Positions 1-9,605 of a stretch of 64,000 nt of DNA are shown piece after piece. The notes under the pieces were generated by a model. The model searched no databases. It was not told the DNA's origin and worked only from the letters and a program-made list of their open reading frames with translations. Source of the DNA: Aquisalimonas lutea (lineage in GTDB: Bacteria > Pseudomonadota > Gammaproteobacteria > Nitrococcales > Aquisalimonadaceae); contig NZ_JAUFPK010000001.1 of NCBI RefSeq assembly GCF_030409225.1, forward strand, positions 2,285,566-2,349,565, in the 5' to 3' direction. Position 1 is the stretch's first letter. Every line of letters starts with the position of its first letter. Position numbers and translations under genes: made by a program.

Positions 1-1
1 C

Positions 2-3000
2 CGCATGCTGCGCCAGCACGCCTTCGATTCCGGCAGCCTGTTCGACCTGGAACTCATGCGCGACGAGGCGCTGCTGCTGGAGGAGGCCGCGCGCGACTAC
101 TGGCGGACCTTCTGCTACCACCTGGGGCCCGCCGAGGCCGAGGTGCTGCGCCGCGCCCTGGCACCGGACGGCAGCCGTGTCGCCCCGACCCCGGACGACC
201 TGCTGTCCGCGGTCCGGCCGGTGCTCGCCGATGCCGGTCGCCTGGGCGCCCCGGGGCACGAGGCGCTCGCGCCGTTGCTGCGCGAACTCGCCGAAGCGCG
301 CACGGCGGCGCTGGAGGCCTGCAAGCGGCCCTGGCGGGACTGGGTGCCGCAGCTGCGAGCCGCCTTCGAGGCGGCCTGGGGGGACGGGCGCCTGCCCCGG
401 AGCAGGCCGAGCGCATCGAAAACGGTGCTGGGCTGGCTGGACCGCATCGAGGCCTGGGCGGCGGACCCGGAAGCCGTCGCTTCCGGGCTGACCGATACGG
501 CGTTCCAGCGGCTGACGCCGGCGGCCATCCGCGCCGGCGGCACCGACGTCGACGCCCTGGCGGATCACCCGGCGCTCGCGGCACTGCCGGAGGTCCGGGC
601 CCCCGCGCTGCCGGACGAGCGGCCGCCGGTGCTGCACCATGCCGCGTGCTGGATCGCGGCGCGGCTGGACGGCGCCAAGCGCGGCCAGGGCGTGATCGGG
701 TTCCAGGACATGCTCACCCGCCTGGACGAGGCCCTGTCCGGCGCCAACGGCGACCGCCTGACGGCGACCATCCGCCGCCAGTACCCGGTGGCCCTGATCG
801 ACGAGTTCCAGGATACCGATCCCGTCCAGTACGCCATTTTCGAGGCGATCTACCGCGACCGGCCGGAGACCGGCTGGTTCATGATCGGCGACCCCAAGCA
901 GGCCATCTACGCCTTCCGGGGCGCGGACATCTACACCTACCTCACGGCCAAGAGCCGGGCCGCCGGCGGCACCTACACCCTGGCCACCAACTACCGCTCC
1001 GCCGGCGGCCTGGTGCAGGCGGTCAACCGCCTGTTCGGCATGCGCGAGCAGGCCCCGGGGGATGCCTTCCTGCTGGACGCCCGCATTCCGTTCGAGCGCG
1101 TCGAGGCCCGGGGGCGGGAGCAGGCCCTGCAGGTGGACGGCGCGGTGCAGCCGGGCATGACCGTGTGGCACCTGGAACGCGGCGCGGACGGTGGGGATCC
1201 CAGCTTCGCCAAGGGCGAGTACGTCGCCGAGATGGCCGCGCGCACCGCCAGCGCCATCGTCGACCTGCTGCAGCGCGCCGACGCGGGCGCGGCGGGCTTC
1301 GCCGACGGCGACGCCTGGCGGCCGCTGCAGCCGTCCGACATGGCCATCCTGGTGCGGGACCGCACCGAGGCCGACGCCATCCGCGGCGCCCTGCGCCGCC
1401 GCGGGCTGAACAGCGTCTATCTCTCCGACAAGGAGAGCGTGTTCCGCACCGACGAGGCGGCGGACGTGCTGCGCTGGCTGAAGGCCTGTGCGGAGCCGGG
1501 CTCGGAGAGCGCCGTGCGCGCCGCCCTGGCCACCGGCACCCTGGACCTGTCATGGCAGGAGCTGGACGCCCTGGGCGCCGACGAGCAGCGCTGGGAGGCC
1601 ACCGTGCAGCAGTTTCTCGGCTACCACCGGCTGTGGCGCCGCCGGGGCGTGCTGCCGATGCTGCGCCGGCTCCTGCACGACTACGGGCTGCCCCAGCGCC
1701 TGCTGGCCAGGGACGACGAGCGGCGCCTGACCAACCTGCTGCACCTGGCGGAGCTGCTGCAGACCGCCGCGACGCAGCGCGACGGCGAGACGGCCCTGGT
1801 GCGCTGGCTGCAGGAGCAGGTGGACAGCGGCGACGCCGCCGGAGACGAGAGCATCCTGCGCCTGGAGAGCGATGCCGGGCTCATCCGGGTGGTCACCATC
1901 CACAAGTCCAAGGGCCTGGAATACCCGCTGGTGTTCCTGCCGTTCATCTGCACCTTCCGGGCGGCGGACGGCACGCGCCCGCCGCTGCGCTACCACGACG
2001 ATGACGGCCGCCTGCAGGTAACCCTGGAGGCCCGGGACGAGGTGGTCGCCCGCATGGACCGGGAGCGGCTGGCGGAGGACCTGCGGCTGCTGTACGTCGC
2101 GGTCACCCGTGCCCGGCATGCCTGCTGGCTGGGGGCGGCGCCCATGCGCTCCGGCGGCAGCGGCCAGCGCACGGACCTGCACCGCACCGCCCTGGGCTAC
2201 CTGCTGGCCGGGGGCGAGGCCATCGCCCCCGATTCCCTGGGGGAATACCTGCGGGCGCTAGCCGCGGGCGGGGATATCCGGCTGGCCGGCGCGCCGGAGG
2301 TTCACCACCGGAGCGCGCCGCGCACCGGGCGGGAACCCGCGGCCCTGGCGGGTGCCCGGGTCTACCGCGGGCCGGTCCCGGAACGCTGGTGGATTGCGAG
2401 CTACAGCGCCCTGCGGCCCGAGGCCGGGCCGGATGCCGGGGAGGATCCGCGGGATGCCGGCGAGGAAATCACCGCCGAGGAGCTGGAAAGCCCGGCCCCG
2501 GCCACGTTCCGGCCCTCGCCGCAGGCCGGGGCGCACGGTTTCCTGCGCGGCCCGCTGGCGGGGACGTTTCTCCACGGCGTGCTGGAAGAGGCCGCCGGCA
2601 CCGGGTTCGACCGGGTGCTGGCGGACGGCGGGCGCTGGCTGCGGGAGACGGTGGCCGAGCGCTGCCGCGTGCGCGGATGGGATGGCTGGGCGCCGGTGCT
2701 GACGGGCTGGCTGGCGGATGTGCTTACCGCGGACCTGCCCCTGGGCGCAGCGGAGGTCCGTCTCGCCGCGCTGACCGCCGGGGACTGCCGGGCGGAGATG
2801 GAGTTCATGCTCCAGGCCGACGGCGTGACCACGGAGGCCCTGGACCGGCTGGTGCACCGGCACGTGCTGCCGGGGCAGGCCCGGCCGGCCCTGCGCCGCG
2901 ACCAGCTCAACGGCATGCTCAAGGGCTTCGTGGACCTGGTGTTCGCCTGGCGGGGCCGGTACTACGTGATCGACTACAAGTCCAACTGGCTGGGCGACCG

Positions 3001-3274
3001 CGACGCGGCCTATTCGCCGGAGGCCATGGCGGCGACGGTGCTGGACAAGCGCCAGGACGTGCAGTACAGCCTCTATCTGCTGGCCCTGCACCGTCTCCTG
3101 CGGGCCCGGCGGCGGGCGGACTACCGCATCGACGCGCACCTGGGCGGCGCGGCGCTGCTGTTCCTGCGCGGCATCGGCGCGGACGGCCGCGGGGTTCACT
3201 TCCAGGGCGCGGACCCGGAACTGGTGGAAGGACTGGATGCGCTGTTCGCGGGGCGGGCAAGCCATGTCGCATGA
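2..3274 (+). CDS. recB: RecB, exodeoxyribonuclease V beta subunit (5' end outside window)
   Basis: Helicase-nuclease subunit of RecBCD, which resects double-strand breaks and loads RecA at Chi. The frame is open from the window edge and has no Walker A motif, so the N-terminus lies outside; the ATG at 5 is internal. The UvrD-type helicase motifs visible are DEFQDTDP (motif II), [12 protein letters not shown] (III), TNYRS (IV), [15 protein letters not shown] (V) and [10 protein letters not shown] (VI). The C-terminal nuclease domain has GFVDLVF and YYVIDYKSN, the Asp-Asp-Lys metal site. About 1090 residues are in the window, against roughly 1180-1250 for full-length RecB. It overlaps recD by 11 nt, so the two are probably translationally coupled; recC is expected upstream. 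Confidence 0.97.
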   Translation, partial: RMLRQHAFDSGSLFDLELMRDEALLLEEAARDYWRTFCYHLGPAEAEVLRRALAPDGSRVAPTPDDLLSAVRPVLADAGRLGAPGHEALAPLLRELAEARTAALEACKRPWRDWVPQLRAAFEAAWGDGRLPRSRPSASKTVLGWLDRIEAWAADPEAVASGLTDTAFQRLTPAAIRAGGTDVDALADHPALAALPEVRAPALPDERPPVLHHAACWIAARLDGAKRGQGVIGFQDMLTRLDEALSGANGDRLTATIRRQYPVALIDEFQDTDPVQYAIFEAIYRDRPETGWFMIGDPKQAIYAFRGADIYTYLTAKSRAAGGTYTLATNYRSAGGLVQAVNRLFGMREQAPGDAFLLDARIPFERVEARGREQALQVDGAVQPGMTVWHLERGADGGDPSFAKGEYVAEMAARTASAIVDLLQRADAGAAGFADGDAWRPLQPSDMAILVRDRTEADAIRGALRRRGLNSVYLSDKESVFRTDEAADVLRWLKACAEPGSESAVRAALATGTLDLSWQELDALGADEQRWEATVQQFLGYHRLWRRRGVLPMLRRLLHDYGLPQRLLARDDERRLTNLLHLAELLQTAATQRDGETALVRWLQEQVDSGDAAGDESILRLESDAGLIRVVTIHKSKGLEYPLVFLPFICTFRAADGTRPPLRYHDDDGRLQVTLEARDEVVARMDRERLAEDLRLLYVAVTRARHACWLGAAPMRSGGSGQRTDLHRTALGYLLAGGEAIAPDSLGEYLRALAAGGDIRLAGAPEVHHRSAPRTGREPAALAGARVYRGPVPERWWIASYSALRPEAGPDAGEDPRDAGEEITAEELESPAPATFRPSPQAGAHGFLRGPLAGTFLHGVLEEAAGTGFDRVLADGGRWLRETVAERCRVRGWDGWAPVLTGWLADVLTADLPLGAAEVRLAALTAGDCRAEMEFMLQADGVTTEALDRLVHRHVLPGQARPALRRDQLNGMLKGFVDLVFAWRGRYYVIDYKSNWLGDRDAAYSPEAMAATVLDKRQDVQYSLYLLALHRLLRARRRADYRIDAHLGGAALLFLRGIGADGRGVHFQGADPELVEGLDALFAGRASHVA

Positions 3275-5186
3275 TCGGCAGACCACGGTACAGGCCTGGC
3301 GCGCCGGCGGCTGGCTGCGCGCCATCGACGCCGCCCTGGCGGCGTTCCTCCGGGATCCGGGGGGCGAAACCGACGAGACCGTGCTCCTGCTGGCCGCGCT
3401 CGCCAGCCAGCAGCTGGGGCAGGGGCACATCTGCCTGGACCTGGACGACGCGCTGCGCCGCCCGGACGTGCTGGCGCCGGCGGACGCCCTGCCGGACGGC
3501 ACCGATGTCCCGCGCGCCCCCGACGGGCTGGGCGCGGACACCACCGTGGCGGAGCTGGTGGATCGCCTGCAGCGCTCGCCGGTGGTGGATACCGGTCCCG
3601 GAAGCGCGCCGCTGGTGGTGGACCGGGGACGCCTGTACCTGCGCCGCTACTGGCAGTACGAGCAGACCGTGGCGGCCGAGGTCCGTCGTCTGGCCCGCGG
3701 GCGCCATCCGGTGCCGGACGACCTGGGCGGGCGGCTGGACGCGGTCTTCGGCCCGGCGACGGACGCGGGGCCCGACTGGCAGAAGATCGCCGGCGCCCTG
3801 GCCGCCCGGGGTCAGCTCACCGTGCTGACCGGGGGGCCGGGCACCGGCAAGACCACCACCGTGGTGCGCCTGCTCGGCCTGCTGCAGTCGCTGGTCGACG
3901 AGGGTGAGCGGCCGTTGCGCATCCGGCTGGCCGCGCCCACCGGCAAGGCCGCCGCGCGGCTCACCGAGTCCATCGGCCCGCGCGTGGCGGAGCTGCCGGT
4001 GTCGGCGGCCACGCGGGCCCGTGTGCCCACGGAGGTCACCACGCTGCACCGCCTGCTGGGCCGGCGCCCCGGCAGCCGCCATTTCCGCCACGACCGCCGC
4101 AATCCGGTGCACGCGGATGTGGTGGTGGTGGACGAGGCCTCCATGATCGATCTGGAGATGATGGCCGGGCTGCTGGAGGCGCTTGCGCCCCACACGCGGC
4201 TGGTCCTGCTGGGGGACAAGAACCAGCTCGCCTCGGTGGAGGCGGGCGCCGTCCTGGGGGATCTGTGCCGCGGTGCGGAGGCCGGCGACTACAGCGCGGC
4301 CACGGTGGACTGGGTGGGCACGGCCTGCGGCGAGGACATCAGCCCCTGGGCGGGCAGCGGCGCGGCGCTGGCCGACTGCACCGTCATGCTGCGCACCAGT
4401 CATCGTTTCGGCGCCGACAGCGGCATCGGCGCACTGGCCCGGGTCATCAACGACGGCGATGCCGAGGGCTTCGGCAGGGTCTGGCAGCAGGGCTACGATG
4501 ATATCGCGCGGCTGCCGCTGGCGGACGTGCAGGACGGCCGGCTGGAGACCCTGTGCGCGGATGGCTACCGGGGCTACCTGGACGTGCTCGCGGGGGCGGA
4601 GCCGCCCGGCGGTCTCGAGGCGCGGGCCCGCGCCGCGCTGGAGGCGTTCGGGGAATTCCAGCTCCTGTGCGCCCTGCGCGACGGCCCCGCCGGGGTGGCC
4701 GGCCTCAACCGGCGGATCGCGCGGGCGCTGTACCGGCAGGGGCTGATCCCCCGGGACGAGGGCTGGTACCCGGGCCGCCCGGTGATCGTCACCCGCAACG
4801 ACTACCAGCTCGGTCTCATGAACGGCGACGTGGGCATGACCCTGGCCACGGGCGAGGGGCAGGGCGAGCAGCAGCTGCGCGTGGCGTTCCCGGCCCCCGA
4901 CGGCGGCATCCGCTTCGTGCTGCCGAGCCGGCTGGCCGATGTCGACACGGCCTACGCCATGACCGTACACAAGTCCCAGGGCTCCGAGTTCGCCCACGCA
5001 GCCCTGGTGCTGCCGGAGGCGGACGCCCCGGTGCTCACCCGGGAGCTGCTGTACACGGCGGTGACCCGGGCCAGCCAGCGGTTCACCCTGGCGGTGCCGC
5101 GGGACGAGGTGCTGGCCGCCGGCCTCGGCCGCCGGACGCGGAGGGCGTCCGGGCTGGCGGACGCGTTCGCCGGGCGCGGCTCGTGA
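3264..5186 (+). CDS. recD: RecD, exodeoxyribonuclease V alpha subunit
   Basis: 5'-3' helicase subunit of RecBCD, 640 residues. The ATG at 3264 is chosen because it falls inside the last codons of recB (11 nt overlap) and the usual RecD N-terminal helical domain follows. Superfamily 1B motifs are in order: Walker A GGPGTGKTTT near residue 187, VVVVDEASMID (motif II), LLGDKNQLASVEAGAVLGDL (III), AMTVHKSQGSEF (V) and LLYTAVTRAS (VI). Length and order recB-recD match the gammaproteobacterial operon. It ends 10 nt before the convergent MFS gene. Confidence 0.96.
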   Translation: MSHDRQTTVQAWRAGGWLRAIDAALAAFLRDPGGETDETVLLLAALASQQLGQGHICLDLDDALRRPDVLAPADALPDGTDVPRAPDGLGADTTVAELVDRLQRSPVVDTGPGSAPLVVDRGRLYLRRYWQYEQTVAAEVRRLARGRHPVPDDLGGRLDAVFGPATDAGPDWQKIAGALAARGQLTVLTGGPGTGKTTTVVRLLGLLQSLVDEGERPLRIRLAAPTGKAAARLTESIGPRVAELPVSAATRARVPTEVTTLHRLLGRRPGSRHFRHDRRNPVHADVVVVDEASMIDLEMMAGLLEALAPHTRLVLLGDKNQLASVEAGAVLGDLCRGAEAGDYSAATVDWVGTACGEDISPWAGSGAALADCTVMLRTSHRFGADSGIGALARVINDGDAEGFGRVWQQGYDDIARLPLADVQDGRLETLCADGYRGYLDVLAGAEPPGGLEARARAALEAFGEFQLLCALRDGPAGVAGLNRRIARALYRQGLIPRDEGWYPGRPVIVTRNDYQLGLMNGDVGMTLATGEGQGEQQLRVAFPAPDGGIRFVLPSRLADVDTAYAMTVHKSQGSEFAHAALVLPEADAPVLTRELLYTAVTRASQRFTLAVPRDEVLAAGLGRRTRRASGLADAFAGRGS

Positions 5187-5196
5187 GGCTCCACAC

Positions 5197-6504
5197 CTAG
5201 TCCGCCCGGCGCTGCTGCTGCCGGCCCGCGGTCTCCCGGGTGAAGCACAGCAGCGCCGCCGCGGCGGCCGTCCACACCAGCATGCCGGAGAACGCCCACT
5301 GGTACGTGGCCAGCTGGTACACCGGGGTGCCGCCCTGGGTGGTGCCGTCCCAGAAGCGCTCCAGCAGCCAGCCCACCGCCGGCTGCAGGGCCATGGGGCC
5401 GATCATGACGCCCATGTTGATCAGGCCGGCCACCGTGGCCGCCAGGTGGGGCGGTACCGACTCCTTGCCCAGCGGAAACGACAGGATCATGGCCCCGGAG
5501 GCCAGGCCGATGGCGATGAGTGCCGCCAGCAGGGCCCCGTGGGGGAGCCCCGGCACCAGGATGACCAGCAGCCAGCCGGCGAGCACCGTGACCACGCCCG
5601 CGAGATAGGGCGCCTTGCGCCGGTGCAGTCGATCCGACAGGGCGCCGAAGGCGGGACCGCCCACCGCCCAGGCCAGCAGCAGGGCCGAGGTGTAGGTCGC
5701 CGCCTCGCTGGTGGACAGGCCGTAGTGGGTGCTGAGGTAGGGCACGCCCCAGAGCCCGGCGAAGGTCAGCAGCGGCCCGACCACGCCGCCGGGGATGAGT
5801 ACCAGCAGCCAGCCGTTGCGATGGCTGAGCACCTCCCCGAGCCCGGCCAGGATGCCCTGGCGCTGGGCGGGTGCGGCGTCCGGGTGGGCGTGGCTGCGGT
5901 AGCCGTAGCCCTGCGGGTCGTCGCGGACCAGCCAGGCGATGAGCCCGGCGAGCACCAGGGTGACGGCGCCGATGACCGCCATCACCGGGCGCCAGCCGAA
6001 GGCATCGATGCCCAGCCGCAGGGGGACGCCGGCGGAGACGGCGCCGACCATGCCCACGCACAGCCCCAGCCCGCTGGCCAGGGCGAAGCGCCGCGCGTCC
6101 ATCCAGTGCGCGGCGAGCTTGAGCATGCACACGAACGCCACGGCGACGGAGCCGCCGATCAGGGCGCGGCCGACGGCGGCCACGGCGAAGCCGGGCGCGA
6201 AGGCGAACAGGAACGCCCCCAGGGCCGCGATGAACGTCCCCCAGGCGAGCAGGGGGCGGGGCCCCAGGCGGTCCGCGAGAATCCCGGTGGGGACCTGCAT
6301 GGCCACGTAGGTATAGAAGTAGAACGCCGACAGGTGGCCGAGGGCGGCGCTGCCCAGCTGGAAGTCCCGCATCAGCTCGTCGGTGATGACCGCCGGGGCC
6401 ACCCGGTGGAAGAATCCCACGAGATACAGGGCGGCTCCGAGACCCCAGATGCACCAGGCCAGGCGCAGGGGCGGATGGGATCGCGGTTCGGTCGGCGCGG
6501 GCAT
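5197..6504 (-). CDS. Major facilitator superfamily transporter
   Basis: Inner-membrane permease of 435 residues with about twelve hydrophobic segments in two halves. After the second segment comes the MFS signature GILADRLGPRP, and a related loop, GALSDRLHRRKAPY, occurs in the second half. The C-terminus is short and basic. The substrate cannot be read from the sequence; the opening FFHRVAPAVITDEL resembles the nitrate/nitrite-porter-like or hexuronate-like MFS groups, but this is weak. It is convergent with recD and divergent from the Rdx-family gene. A 14-nt match to the family A repeat end (6505-6518) sits directly before the start codon. Confidence 0.85.
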   Translation of the reverse strand: MPAPTEPRSHPPLRLAWCIWGLGAALYLVGFFHRVAPAVITDELMRDFQLGSAALGHLSAFYFYTYVAMQVPTGILADRLGPRPLLAWGTFIAALGAFLFAFAPGFAVAAVGRALIGGSVAVAFVCMLKLAAHWMDARRFALASGLGLCVGMVGAVSAGVPLRLGIDAFGWRPVMAVIGAVTLVLAGLIAWLVRDDPQGYGYRSHAHPDAAPAQRQGILAGLGEVLSHRNGWLLVLIPGGVVGPLLTFAGLWGVPYLSTHYGLSTSEAATYTSALLLAWAVGGPAFGALSDRLHRRKAPYLAGVVTVLAGWLLVILVPGLPHGALLAALIAIGLASGAMILSFPLGKESVPPHLAATVAGLINMGVMIGPMALQPAVGWLLERFWDGTTQGGTPVYQLATYQWAFSGMLVWTAAAAALLCFTRETAGRQQQRRAD

Positions 6505-6587
6505 GGTTCAGCGTTTCCCTGGCGGAAAACCCGCTATCGTATCAGGGACGGGATTGGTTCACGGCGGATGTGGAGGACAATCGAGCG

Positions 6588-6878
6588 ATGCAGGACACGG
6601 CGCGGAAGGGCAACGTCGTCGAGCTCCACTATTGCACCCGGTGCGGCTGGCTGCTGCGGGCGAGCTGGATGGCCCAGGAGCTGCTGACCACCTTCGACGG
6701 TGAGATCAGGGAGCTGGTGCTGCGCCCGGGCACCGGCGGGGTCTTCGAGGTGCACGCCAATGGCGAGCTCCTGTGGTCCCGCAAGGAGCAGGGCGGCTTT
6801 CCCGAGATCACGCAGCTCAAGCGCCTGGTGCGCGACGTGGTGGCGCCGGAGAAGTCCCTGGGGCACGCGGACCGGTAG
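6588..6878 (+). CDS. SelT/SelW/SelH (Rdx) family protein
   Basis: Small thioredoxin-like protein of 96 residues. The CxxC of YCTRCGWLLRA near the N-terminus is where selenoprotein W homologues carry CxxU or CxxC, and the rest follows the Rdx pattern (GVFEVHANGELLWSRKEQGGFPE, then a helix containing KRLVRD). The ATG at 6588 is chosen; TGGAGGACAA about 10 nt upstream serves as ribosome binding site. A GTG at 6570 is in frame but overlaps that Shine-Dalgarno. Cellular function in bacteria is unproven, with a redox role inferred from the motif. Confidence 0.82.
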   Translation: MQDTARKGNVVELHYCTRCGWLLRASWMAQELLTTFDGEIRELVLRPGTGGVFEVHANGELLWSRKEQGGFPEITQLKRLVRDVVAPEKSLGHADR

Positions 6879-6942
6879 GTCCGGCCCCGGCACGGTGATC
6901 CGTTCTCGGGAGCGGGTGCTTTTCTGGCCGGCTGCTTGTTGA

Positions 6943-6962
6943 TACTGTATAAAAATACAGTT
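6943..6962 (+). promoter_or_regulatory. LexA (SOS) box
   Basis: The core CTGTATAAAAATACAG at 6945-6960 fits CTGT-N8-ACAG exactly. The flanking TA before and TT after also resemble the enterobacterial SOS consensus. It lies 16 nt before the ATG of the 131-codon gene, overlapping the likely -10 region. Nothing else in the window has this box. Confidence 0.85.
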
Positions 6963-6978
6963 ATCGGCAGGTGCAGCC

Positions 6979-7374
6979 ATGGTGCAGGAAATCGCCTTCG
7001 ACCCCGTGCAGGTGCACAGCCCCGGATGGGTCGCCCTGGCGCAACGGCTGGTCGCGCAACTATCGGGTCTGCGGGTGGTGGTCCGCGAGGAGCGCGGCGG
7101 CCTGCGCATCCGCTGCGACATGAGCGGGGTGTCCCCGGCGCGCCGGGCCATGCTCTGCCGCACGCTGCAGGAGTACCGGCAAGCGGCCCGCCGGACCTGC
7201 CAGGTCTGCGGGGTGCGGGATGACGCCGTCGCCGCGCCGGCAGGCACCCGGCTGCGGTTGTGCCCGCTGCATCGCCGCGACGCCCGCCGCAACGACCCGG
7301 TCGTCGGGGGCGAGGGGATGCGCCCGGACGGGCAGGGGCCGTCCGGGAGCGCCGTTGCTGACCTGCGGCACTAG
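6979..7374 (+). CDS. Uncharacterised SOS-regulated protein with Cys/His cluster
   Basis: 131-residue protein that I cannot assign to a family. The N-terminal half is mixed alpha/beta without membrane segments. The central part has CQVCGVRDD followed about 20 residues later by LRLCPLHRRD, giving Cys-X2-Cys and Cys-X2-His pairs that could hold zinc. The C-terminal 35 residues are rich in Gly, Asp and Pro and look disordered. GCAGG about 8 nt before the ATG is a modest ribosome binding site. A near-perfect LexA box immediately upstream is the main clue: expression should rise on DNA damage. Its last 4 nt overlap the convergent aldo/keto reductase gene. Confidence 0.65.
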   Translation: MVQEIAFDPVQVHSPGWVALAQRLVAQLSGLRVVVREERGGLRIRCDMSGVSPARRAMLCRTLQEYRQAARRTCQVCGVRDDAVAAPAGTRLRLCPLHRRDARRNDPVVGGEGMRPDGQGPSGSAVADLRH

Positions 7375-8204
7375 CCGGCGTTGTCCCAGGCGGGCGCCAG
7401 GCTGGCCGGGCTGATGATTCGGCCGTCCTCGCGGGCGAGGCCCGAGATCGCGTTCATCTCCGCCTCGCTGAGCTCGAAATCGAAGATCTCCAGGTTCGAG
7501 CGCACCCGCTCCTCCCGGGAGCTGCGGGGAATGGCCACCACGTCCGGCTGCTGATAGTGCCAGCGGAGAATGACCTGGCCCGGGTCCTTGCCGTGGTCCG
7601 AGGCGATCCGGGCGATGACCGGGTCCTGGAGGACACGCCCCTGGCCCAGCGGGCAGTACGCGGTGAGCGCCATGCCCTGGCGGGCCAGCTCCCGGCGCAC
7701 CGGATCCTGGGACAGATAGGGGTGGTATTCCACCTGGTTGGTGACCAGGGGTGCGTCGGAGGCCGCGATCGCTTCCCGGGTCAGCGCCACGGTGAAGTTG
7801 CTCACCCCGATATGCCGTGCCATGCCGCGCTGCCGGACGTCGTTGAGCGCGCCGATGGTCTCCTCCAGCGGCACCTCCGGGTTGGGCCAGTGGAGCAGCA
7901 GCAGGTCGACGGCGTCCAGGCCGAGCCGCTGCAGGCTCTCCTCCGCCGAGCGCTGGAGATCGCCGTCGCGGAAGCGGTCCACCCAGACCTTGGTGGTAAC
8001 GAAGATCTCGTCGCGTGCCAGACCGCTGTCGCGGATGCCGGCGCCGACGGCCTCCTCGTTGTTGTACATCTGCGCGGTGTCGATGTGCCGGTAGCCCGCT
8101 GCGAGAGCGTCGTGCACGCGAGCCCGGGCCGTGTCCGGCTCCAGCTGGAACGTGCCGAAGCCGATGGCGGGAATGTCCGCCCCGTTAGCGTGAACCACCT
8201 TCAT
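7371..8204 (-). CDS. Aldo/keto reductase (DkgB-like)
   Basis: NADPH-dependent cytosolic oxidoreductase of 277 residues, the usual length for the AKR5-type (2,5-diketo-gluconate reductase-like) group. Visible family features are GFGTFQL at the start, HIDTAQMYNNEEAVG (catalytic Asp and Tyr), TTKVW (catalytic Lys), LLLHWPNP with the active-site His, GVSNF, and AIPRSSREERVRSN (cofactor phosphate binding). The physiological substrate is unknown; related enzymes reduce methylglyoxal and 2,5-diketogluconate. It ends 4 nt inside the SOS-boxed gene. Confidence 0.9.
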   Translation of the reverse strand: MKVVHANGADIPAIGFGTFQLEPDTARARVHDALAAGYRHIDTAQMYNNEEAVGAGIRDSGLARDEIFVTTKVWVDRFRDGDLQRSAEESLQRLGLDAVDLLLLHWPNPEVPLEETIGALNDVRQRGMARHIGVSNFTVALTREAIAASDAPLVTNQVEYHPYLSQDPVRRELARQGMALTAYCPLGQGRVLQDPVIARIASDHGKDPGQVILRWHYQQPDVVAIPRSSREERVRSNLEIFDFELSEAEMNAISGLAREDGRIISPASLAPAWDNAG

Positions 8205-8317
8205 TGGCTGCCTCCCGTTGCTGATGGCGTGTTGATGGGACCGATGAGGGACGTGGTGCCGACAGACCGAATTTTCTACCCCTCGTCCCGCGCGGCGGCT
8301 TGAATCCGGGGCCGCTC

Positions 8318-8346
8318 TTGCAATCCGTCCTGTTCTCGTCTAAAAA
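8318..8346 (+). promoter_or_regulatory. Candidate sigma-70 promoter of hmuS
   Basis: TTGCAA (8318-8323) and TAAAAA (8341-8346) are separated by 17 nt. The Fur box overlaps the -10 element, which suits iron repression. Confidence 0.45.
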
Positions 8347-8363
8347 TGAGAATGATTCGCATT
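8345..8363 (+). promoter_or_regulatory. Fur box
   Basis: AATGAGAATGATTCGCATT is a 9-1-9 inverted repeat with 8 of 9 pairs matching, close to the Fur consensus. It lies 87 nt before the ATG of hmuS, a heme-iron gene, so iron-dependent repression is the simple reading. Confidence 0.85.
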
Positions 8364-8449
8364 AGTGTGCAGATGGCTCTTCGCTGGCTCGTTGAGTCAC
8401 GGCACGCGAAAGCGGGATCGGTGTTCGGCACGACCAGCGGAGGGCCGTC

Positions 8450-9493
8450 ATGGGCAGATCGTTACGATTGACACAGGAGACGGCGCGGGGCATGCACCGC
8501 GCCTGGCGACAGATCCTGGTGCACGGGCCGGCGGCGACGCGGGAGGCGCGTCGGCAGCCGGAGGCGACCTGCGAGCTCACGGCCCTGCTTGCCGAGCCGC
8601 CGTCCCGAGTGCGGCGGCTGGTCCCGGAGTTTCCCGCCCTGTACGCGCATCTGGCCGGAGTGGGGCCCGTGGAGACCCTGACCACCAACCCGGTGGCCAT
8701 GCACCGCATCCGCGGGGCGGCCGGGGCGCTGCGGTTCCAGGCCCAGTCGCAGACCGGCGCATGCAGCGGCGCCCTCGATCTGCGCATGTTCTTCAATGCC
8801 TGGGCGCACGGCTGCGCCGTTGTCGAGCCGGTATCGGAATGCAGCCTGCGCTTCTTCGACGAGCACGGCCGCTTTCTGCACGCGGTCTATCCGACCCCGG
8901 AGACGAACATGGATGCCTGGTACGAGCTGGTGGTCCGCTACGCCGCGGACGAGCAGCGGCCGTTCCTGGATGTGGCGAGGCGACCGTTCGGCGGCGTCAC
9001 GGACCCGGATTTTTCTGCCGCGGCCGAGCCGGCCGCCGTGCTCGATTGGTCGCGGCGGCGCCTGCACGCGGACGGCGGCCGCCTCGGCACCATGCTGTAT
9101 CGGCCGGGCCAGCAGGTCCGGCCCCTGGCACCGGATGCCCTGGAGCGGTTGCTGCAGTCGCTTGCGGATGCCGAGCTTCCCGTCAGCGTGCTCGCCGGCA
9201 ACGCCGGCGTGGCGCAGCGCTTCACCGGCCTGGTGCGGTGGCTGCGCCTCAATGACAATGCCTACCGCGTCCACGATGCCGGCTTCGCCCTGACGGTCAC
9301 GCCATCGGCCATCCGCGCCGTGGAAATGGTCCATCGACCCGCGCGGACCGGGTTCGATCGGTCCCTGGACTGCCGCGATGCAGCGGGCGAGACGGTTCTC
9401 AGCGTTGCCGAGCCGGAAGGCGCCTCCCGTGCCGAGAAGGCGGCCTGGCAGCGGCTGCTGAACGCGCTGGAAGGCGAGGCCGGGGGCTCCTGA
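8450..9493 (+). CDS. hmuS: HmuS/HemS family hemin-degrading factor
   Basis: Cytoplasmic heme-handling protein (347 residues, normal for the family), made of two repeated halves. The conserved heme-utilisation pattern is visible as LDLRMFFNAWAHGCAV with FFDEHGRFLHAVYPTPETNMDAW in the first half. The second half is more diverged (GMLYRPGQ-type segment TMLYRPGQQVRP and LRLNDNAYRVHD). The family binds heme from the HmuTUV importer and in some species degrades it. No receptor, TonB or HmuTUV genes are beside it, so here it is an orphan under its own Fur box. The start follows CGGAGG. Confidence 0.88.
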   Translation: MGRSLRLTQETARGMHRAWRQILVHGPAATREARRQPEATCELTALLAEPPSRVRRLVPEFPALYAHLAGVGPVETLTTNPVAMHRIRGAAGALRFQAQSQTGACSGALDLRMFFNAWAHGCAVVEPVSECSLRFFDEHGRFLHAVYPTPETNMDAWYELVVRYAADEQRPFLDVARRPFGGVTDPDFSAAAEPAAVLDWSRRRLHADGGRLGTMLYRPGQQVRPLAPDALERLLQSLADAELPVSVLAGNAGVAQRFTGLVRWLRLNDNAYRVHDAGFALTVTPSAIRAVEMVHRPARTGFDRSLDCRDAAGETVLSVAEPEGASRAEKAAWQRLLNALEGEAGGS

Positions 9494-9605
9494 CCGGTTG
9501 CCCCTGCGTGAGGTCGCCCGCTGCCGTGACGGCGGTGCCGTGAAGTCATTCTCGTGATGCTATGGTCCAAACCATTCCCTTGGCGGCGAATCGGAGCGGG
9601 CCAGC

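Noticed and set aside
2258-3544. Long minus-strand frame of 428 codons across recB and recD
   Set aside because: Antisense to clear recB/recD coding sequence; the product is low-complexity Arg/Pro/Ala-rich, typical of GC-rich shadow frames.
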